Positions 6,085 through 9,667 of a stretch of DNA of 9,667 nucleotides are shown here, piece by piece (position 1 is the first letter of the stretch; the number at the start of each line of letters is the position of its first letter). The notes below the pieces were generated by a model. The model did no database searches. It saw only the letters and a program-made list of their open reading frames with translations, and was not told the origin of the DNA. The position numbers and the translations under genes are program-made. The stretch is taken from NCBI GenBank assembly GCA_017885385.1, contig JAFNGF010000269.1:9049-18715 (forward strand), written 5' to 3'. Source of the DNA: Planctomycetota bacterium. GTDB lineage: Bacteria; Planctomycetota; Phycisphaerae; Sedimentisphaerales; Anaerobacaceae.

Positions 6085-7650
6085 TCACTTGGCTGATTCC
6101 CGCTCTGCGAGCGACTTTTGTGAAATTCTGTGCCACGCATCCACCGAGCGCTTCAAGTTTTCATACGCATCGCCGCCTATTCCGTAGCCCTGAAATCCTA
6201 CGGGCCCCGTGTAGCCGCAGCTCTTCAGCGTTATCAGAAAGCCTGGCAAATCAAAGGAGCCTCGATCTAATGTCCGAATCAGCTGTTTCCAGTCTTTTCC
6301 TCCGCTATCGGCGCCGTTAATAGTAACCACGAAAAGGCGCGGCATCGCCAGTTTCAGCAGTGGTTTCAGGTTGTTTTCATCGTCCACACGCAGCCAGTGA
6401 CACAAGTTTAAAGTCACGCCCACATTCTCGCGGTTGGCTTTTTCTGCGACGCGCACCGCGTCTTCCACTCGTTCGAGCCAGAACCCGTAGTGCGGATATA
6501 ACGCCACTCTGACTCCTGCTTCAGCCGCCATGTCAGCAATCTCGCCGATGATTTCCACCGCACGGGCGTCACCTTCCGGCGTGGACGGCTTATGTACCCG
6601 GCTTTGCACAAACACCCAGAGTATCGTGTTGCGCCCGCTCAGTATCTTCATCGCATCCTTCAGCGTAGGATCATATTTCTGCTGGTCAGGATCGAGATTC
6701 ACGCCCAGATAAATGCTGAACAGCCGCAAGCCGCTCTTATCCAGCTCGCCCAGCATTTCGGCCAGTTTCGCGCATCCCTCGTACCCGGTCCCGATTCCCT
6801 TATATTCCAGCTCCTTGAGCATATCGACCTGCTCTTTGGCGGTCTGGTGCTTTGCATCTTTTGTCGCCGTATCCATAGCGAAAAATGGATTCGCCCCGGC
6901 CGGCTCAATCCAGATGTTACGATACGCCACCGGCCCATGGTCGCCTTGCAGCATAAGCGGCCCGGCAGGTTTTTCATCCTCGTACGCGCTTGCCCGTGTC
7001 GGGCCGGTCAGCTCCACATCTTCGTGGATGACAACGCCGTTGTGGACTATCTTCTCAAATCTTGCATTTGCAATCTTCTTTCCATTTTCATCAAAGCGTG
7101 GCGCGCGGAAGATAACGTCGAAATTTTGCCATTGTCCTGGCGGCCGAGAGGCGTTCACTCTCGGCGAATGGCCTTCAAACCCCTTCGGCTCTTTGTTCTC
7201 ATCCCAGCGCTGATAGATACCGCCGCACTCTATCCCCGGATATTCTGACGTTTTCTGCCAGCTATCAAACACCTGAATCTCATATCTGCCCATAAAATAC
7301 ACGCCGGAATTCGAGCCTTTCGGCACCATAAACTCGATATGTGCCTTCACATCGCCAAACTCTTTCTTGCTGAGAAGATTCACTGTCCTGCCCGTAGGGC
7401 CATTCAGTGCCACTCCGGTCCCGGGTTTGCTGCTGAGCAGGCTTTCGTTCTGCGGATTCATAAATACATCGCCGACAATTTCCCACTGCCCCGTATTTTC
7501 TTGCCACGTAGATAAATCATCGCCTGTCAAATAAACCCTGCCTGTCTGGCTGCCACGTGCATCCTGGATGCCGGTGCCCATAGCTGAAACCAAACAGAAC
7601 ACCCCAACGGATAATAAGATTGCGTCAACTGTTTTGCCGTGAAGTTCCAT
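6085..7650 (-). CDS. Secreted DUF1080-TIM barrel fusion (3-keto-glycoside processing)
   Basis: A 521-residue two-domain protein. Residues 1-30 are a signal peptide (ILLSVGVFCLVSAMG core). Residues 37-251 form a DUF1080 (3-keto-disaccharide hydrolase) domain with the family's best motifs: NSGVYFMGRYEIQVFDSW (114-131), GGIYQRWD (143-150), PPGQWQNFDVIFRAPRFD (170-187), and GPLMLQGDHGPVAYRNIWI. Residues 268-510 form a xylose-isomerase/AP-endonuclease-2-type TIM barrel (sugar isomerase/epimerase-like) with LYPHYGFW, NLCHWL, VVTINGAD and VGFQGYGIGGD at successive strand ends. DUF1080 proteins cleave or hydrate 3-keto glycosides; the barrel may epimerise or eliminate the keto sugar. Two exported oxidoreductases sit just upstream (34 bp gap), matching such a pathway. 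ATG at 7650 is chosen over the longer frame from 7839 because it has AAGGAAG 8 nt upstream, begins at the signal peptide, and avoids a 155 bp overlap with the previous gene. Confidence 0.85.
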   Translation of the reverse strand: MELHGKTVDAILLSVGVFCLVSAMGTGIQDARGSQTGRVYLTGDDLSTWQENTGQWEIVGDVFMNPQNESLLSSKPGTGVALNGPTGRTVNLLSKKEFGDVKAHIEFMVPKGSNSGVYFMGRYEIQVFDSWQKTSEYPGIECGGIYQRWDENKEPKGFEGHSPRVNASRPPGQWQNFDVIFRAPRFDENGKKIANARFEKIVHNGVVIHEDVELTGPTRASAYEDEKPAGPLMLQGDHGPVAYRNIWIEPAGANPFFAMDTATKDAKHQTAKEQVDMLKELEYKGIGTGYEGCAKLAEMLGELDKSGLRLFSIYLGVNLDPDQQKYDPTLKDAMKILSGRNTILWVFVQSRVHKPSTPEGDARAVEIIGEIADMAAEAGVRVALYPHYGFWLERVEDAVRVAEKANRENVGVTLNLCHWLRVDDENNLKPLLKLAMPRLFVVTINGADSGGKDWKQLIRTLDRGSFDLPGFLITLKSCGYTGPVGFQGYGIGGDAYENLKRSVDAWHRISQKSLAERESAK

Positions 7651-7658
7651 ATCTTTTT

Positions 7659-7665
7659 CTTCCTT
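7659..7665 (-). promoter_or_regulatory. Ribosome binding site of the DUF1080-TIM barrel gene
   Basis: On the minus strand this reads AAGGAAG, 8 nt before the ATG at 7650. It settles the start of the fusion gene, whose open frame otherwise extends back to 7839 inside the upstream oxidoreductase gene. Confidence 0.65.
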
Positions 7666-7684
7666 GCCTTTGCGATAGTGAATT

Positions 7685-8983
7685 CTATACGTGCCACGGA
7701 CTGCGCATCGACCGTGACAGCATTCTGCTCGCCTCGCCGTCATTGTTAAACTGTTCTTTGTCGGGATCCCATTTAAGTTTCCTGCCCAACAGCATTGAGA
7801 TATTGCCGATGTGAGCGATTGTAAAGCAGCGCTGGCCAATCTCCGGCGGAAAATAGCACGCTTTACGCGACTTCACACAATCGAGGAAATTGCGCTGCTC
7901 GCCACCTGGACAGGTGTAAAGATGCACCTCGTCCGGGCCGATAACCGAATCAAGAATAGATTTTGGCTCTGCTTGCAGCGGCGCTCGCCAGCCCACATTG
8001 CCGATCCACCCATCGGTCCCCTCGAACCTGAGACTGGGCGTCCCGGAGGTGACAATTAGTTTGACGCCAGTGGCGTATTTATACTCTATCCGGTACTCTT
8101 TCGCGGTATTATAAAGCCCGTCCCTCCAGAAAACGCCCTTGCCCTCGACTTCCACCGGGCCTGTGTGCTCTGTGTCGTTTCCCCACTGCGCACCGTCGAG
8201 CAGATGCGCACCCCAGTCGGTCAACATTCCGCCCGAATAGTCCAGAACCCATCGAAAGTTCCAGTGACAGCGGTCTTTGGTGTATGGCGCATACGGCGCG
8301 GGTCCCAGCCACATATCGTAATCAAAACCTTCCGGCACAGGCATTGGCTGCGGATTGCCGGGCGTGCCTGGGCCGCTCGGAAGCTCCACGCGGATTGTGT
8401 GGACCTTGCCGATTCGTCCGTTGCGGACCAATTCGCACATCCGGTGATATTCGTAAACGGCCCTGTCTTCTGTAGACCACTGGAAGACGCGGTTGTAGCG
8501 TTCCATCGTTTCACAGAGCACCTGGCCTTCGTGGACAGTAAGTGTCGGCTTTTCGCACTCAACATCTTTGCCCGCTTTAGCCGCGGCAATCGAAATCGGA
8601 ACATGCCAGTGGTCCGGTGTGGAAATCATCACGGCGTCGATATCGCTGCGAGCCAGCACCTCGCGGAAGTCCTTATACGCGGCGCAATCCTTATTGGCGT
8701 ATTTCTCATTCACTATGTCACGGGCCTTGATAAGGTGGTCTGCGTCAACGTCGCATACGGCAACCGCCTGGGCGTCCGGCTGGCCCAAAAACGTCCGCAG
8801 GTTCATATTGATTCCATGGTCGCCGACGCCGATAAAACCAAGCGTGATGCGCTCGCTGGCAGCGACTCTACCACCTTTGCCCAGCGCCGATGAGCAAACA
8901 ACGTATGGAAGACCAATCGCTCCAACGGCTGCCGCGGATATTTGCTTTAAGAATTTGCGGCGTGTGGTGCTTTCTTTGCCCAT
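7685..8983 (-). CDS. Tat-exported Gfo/Idh/MocA-family sugar oxidoreductase
   Basis: A 432-residue NAD(P)-dependent oxidoreductase. The N-terminus has a twin-arginine signal, TTRRKFLK with Arg8-Arg9 followed by a weakly hydrophobic AAAVGAIGLPYVV, so it is folded with cofactor before export. The Rossmann domain starts at ITLGFIGVGDHG (Gly52-x-Gly54-x-x-Gly57), with VAVCDVD ending strand 2, STPDHWHVPI, and the ECEKP motif (Lys145). The C-terminal domain has MLTDWGAHLLDGAQW, where Asp256 and His260 have the spacing of the catalytic Asp/His pair of inositol dehydrogenase. An intact Lys-Asp-His set suggests an active enzyme acting on a sugar hydroxyl; C3 oxidation of a glycoside is inferred from the neighbouring fusion gene. 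AAGGAG (CTCCTT at 8991-8996) lies 7 nt before the ATG at 8983. It is a paralogue of the next gene upstream, 16 bp away. Confidence 0.92.
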   Translation of the reverse strand: MGKESTTRRKFLKQISAAAVGAIGLPYVVCSSALGKGGRVAASERITLGFIGVGDHGINMNLRTFLGQPDAQAVAVCDVDADHLIKARDIVNEKYANKDCAAYKDFREVLARSDIDAVMISTPDHWHVPISIAAAKAGKDVECEKPTLTVHEGQVLCETMERYNRVFQWSTEDRAVYEYHRMCELVRNGRIGKVHTIRVELPSGPGTPGNPQPMPVPEGFDYDMWLGPAPYAPYTKDRCHWNFRWVLDYSGGMLTDWGAHLLDGAQWGNDTEHTGPVEVEGKGVFWRDGLYNTAKEYRIEYKYATGVKLIVTSGTPSLRFEGTDGWIGNVGWRAPLQAEPKSILDSVIGPDEVHLYTCPGGEQRNFLDCVKSRKACYFPPEIGQRCFTIAHIGNISMLLGRKLKWDPDKEQFNNDGEASRMLSRSMRSPWHV

Positions 8984-8999
8984 ATCTGAGCTCCTTCAA

Positions 9000-9667
9000 T
9001 TACTCTGATAAATGCCACGGGCTTCTCATCGGCCTTGTCAGCATCCGGCTGGCCTGGTCGTCTGCGATGATCGTCTCTGCAGCCGGGTCCCACCGAATCT
9101 TGCGGCCAAGGCGCATCGCAATATTGCCAAGATGGCAGACCGTAACTGAGCGGTGTGCCTGGTCAACCGGAGCGGCGGTTGGCGTTCTATTCCGTATGCA
9201 ATCAATAAAGTTCTGATAGTGGTTTGATGACTCGTAAAGGTGGACCTCACCGGGGCCTATCTCTTCCTTTAAGATAGATTTGGGGCCGGCATCGATTCGC
9301 CCAGTGTCGACAAACAGCCAGCTCTTATCGCCGATGAATTTTATCCCGTTTGGATACTGGCCCGCTGCCAACAATTCACTCTTGGCAAAACATACCACCG
9401 TTACGGCGTTCGCGTACCTGCACTCAAACCGCCAAGAGATAGCGGCGTTGAACAAGCCATCTTTGGGGAATACACCCTTGCCCTCGACCTCAACCGGCCC
9501 CGTGTCGGTTGTGCCCATGCCCCACTGCGCGATGTCGATATGGTGCGCTCCCCAGTCGGTGACGCAGCCGCCGGCGTAGTCAAGAATCCATCGCCAGCCG
9601 AACGCATCAACACGCTTGGGCGAGTAGGGGGCCTGCGGTGCGGGGCCAAGCCACATATCGTAGTCAA
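9000..9667 (-). CDS. Second Gfo/Idh/MocA-family oxidoreductase, 5' end missing
   Basis: The C-terminal 222 residues of a paralogue of the downstream oxidoreductase; the frame is open to the right edge, so the Rossmann domain and any export signal lie outside. It enters at DYDMWLGPAPQAPY, and has CVTDWGAHHIDIAQW with the same Asp-x-x-x-His catalytic spacing, GPVEVEGKGVFPKDGLFN, PKSILKEEIGPGEVHLY, and ends ASRMLTRPMRSPWHLSE. The neighbour has almost the same motifs and end (ASRMLSRSMRSPWHV), pointing to an old tandem duplication. The regions between motifs differ, for example GQYPNGIKFIGDKSWLFVDTG here against SLRFEGTDGWIGNVG there, so substrate or position specificity may differ. The Met at 9656 is internal, not the start. 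It is the first operon gene seen here; the promoter must be beyond the window. Confidence 0.9.
   Translation of the reverse strand, partial: DYDMWLGPAPQAPYSPKRVDAFGWRWILDYAGGCVTDWGAHHIDIAQWGMGTTDTGPVEVEGKGVFPKDGLFNAAISWRFECRYANAVTVVCFAKSELLAAGQYPNGIKFIGDKSWLFVDTGRIDAGPKSILKEEIGPGEVHLYESSNHYQNFIDCIRNRTPTAAPVDQAHRSVTVCHLGNIAMRLGRKIRWDPAAETIIADDQASRMLTRPMRSPWHLSE

Noticed and set aside
6592..7248. 218-codon plus-strand open frame
   Set aside because: Antisense to the DUF1080-TIM barrel gene, His/Arg/Leu-rich without domain motifs, typical of a shadow frame.
7651..7839. N-terminal extension of the DUF1080-TIM barrel gene (start at 7839)
   Set aside because: It would overlap the upstream oxidoreductase gene by 155 bp, adds a Cys-rich sequence with no family similarity, and places the signal peptide inside the protein. 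The ATG at 7650 has a good ribosome site.
8165..8893. 242-codon plus-strand open frame
   Set aside because: It lies fully antisense to the well-supported Gfo/Idh/MocA gene; the protein has no recognisable domain and no ribosome site was seen.

Overview
The window looks like chromosome of a planctomycete, probably from the Phycisphaerae/Sedimentisphaerales side. This is an inference from gene families: Tat-exported Gfo/Idh/MocA oxidoreductases, two DUF1080 (3-keto-disaccharide hydrolase family) proteins, a secreted glycosidase with a recognisably planctomycete-like N-terminus, and mixed use of Shine-Dalgarno sites. I see no RNA genes, insertion sequences, CRISPR arrays or phage genes.

Left part (1-2917, all minus strand). 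A nine-repeat TPR protein with an N-terminal SirB1-like transglutaminase-fold domain (1310-2917) is followed by a good sigma70-type promoter (about 1201-1231). That promoter serves a small glycine-zipper lipoprotein (743-1135) and a secreted clan GH-A-like glycoside hydrolase (1-676). The hydrolase runs off the left edge just after its predicted acid/base Asn-Glu pair.

Middle (2918-3951). A divergent intergenic region of about 255 bp carries a plus-strand promoter and a short perfect inverted repeat. A lone plus-strand gene (3173-3856) encodes a DUF1080 lipoprotein and converges on the operon to its right.

Right part (3952-9667, all minus strand, gaps of 11-47 bp). This is a six-gene operon read from right to left: a Gfo/Idh/MocA oxidoreductase cut by the window edge (9000-9667); a second, paralogous Tat-exported Gfo/Idh/MocA oxidoreductase (7685-8983); a secreted fusion of a DUF1080 domain to a xylose-isomerase-like TIM barrel (6085-7650); an unrecognised 112-residue protein (5726-6064); a DUF167/YggU protein (5379-5678); and a MATE-family transporter (3952-5367).

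How the genes may work together. Two exported sugar oxidoreductases, a DUF1080 domain and a sugar isomerase/epimerase-type TIM barrel are the parts expected for breaking glycosides through 3-keto intermediates outside the cytoplasm: oxidise C3, cleave the activated glycoside, then process the keto sugar. The same four kinds of protein form a known operon in Bacteroides thetaiotaomicron, as I recall it. Here the last two are one polypeptide. The separate DUF1080 lipoprotein and the GH-A-like enzyme add to a glycan-degrading theme. The substrate cannot be read from the sequence. Several gene starts need care: the longest frames for the fusion protein and the TPR protein both begin too far upstream.
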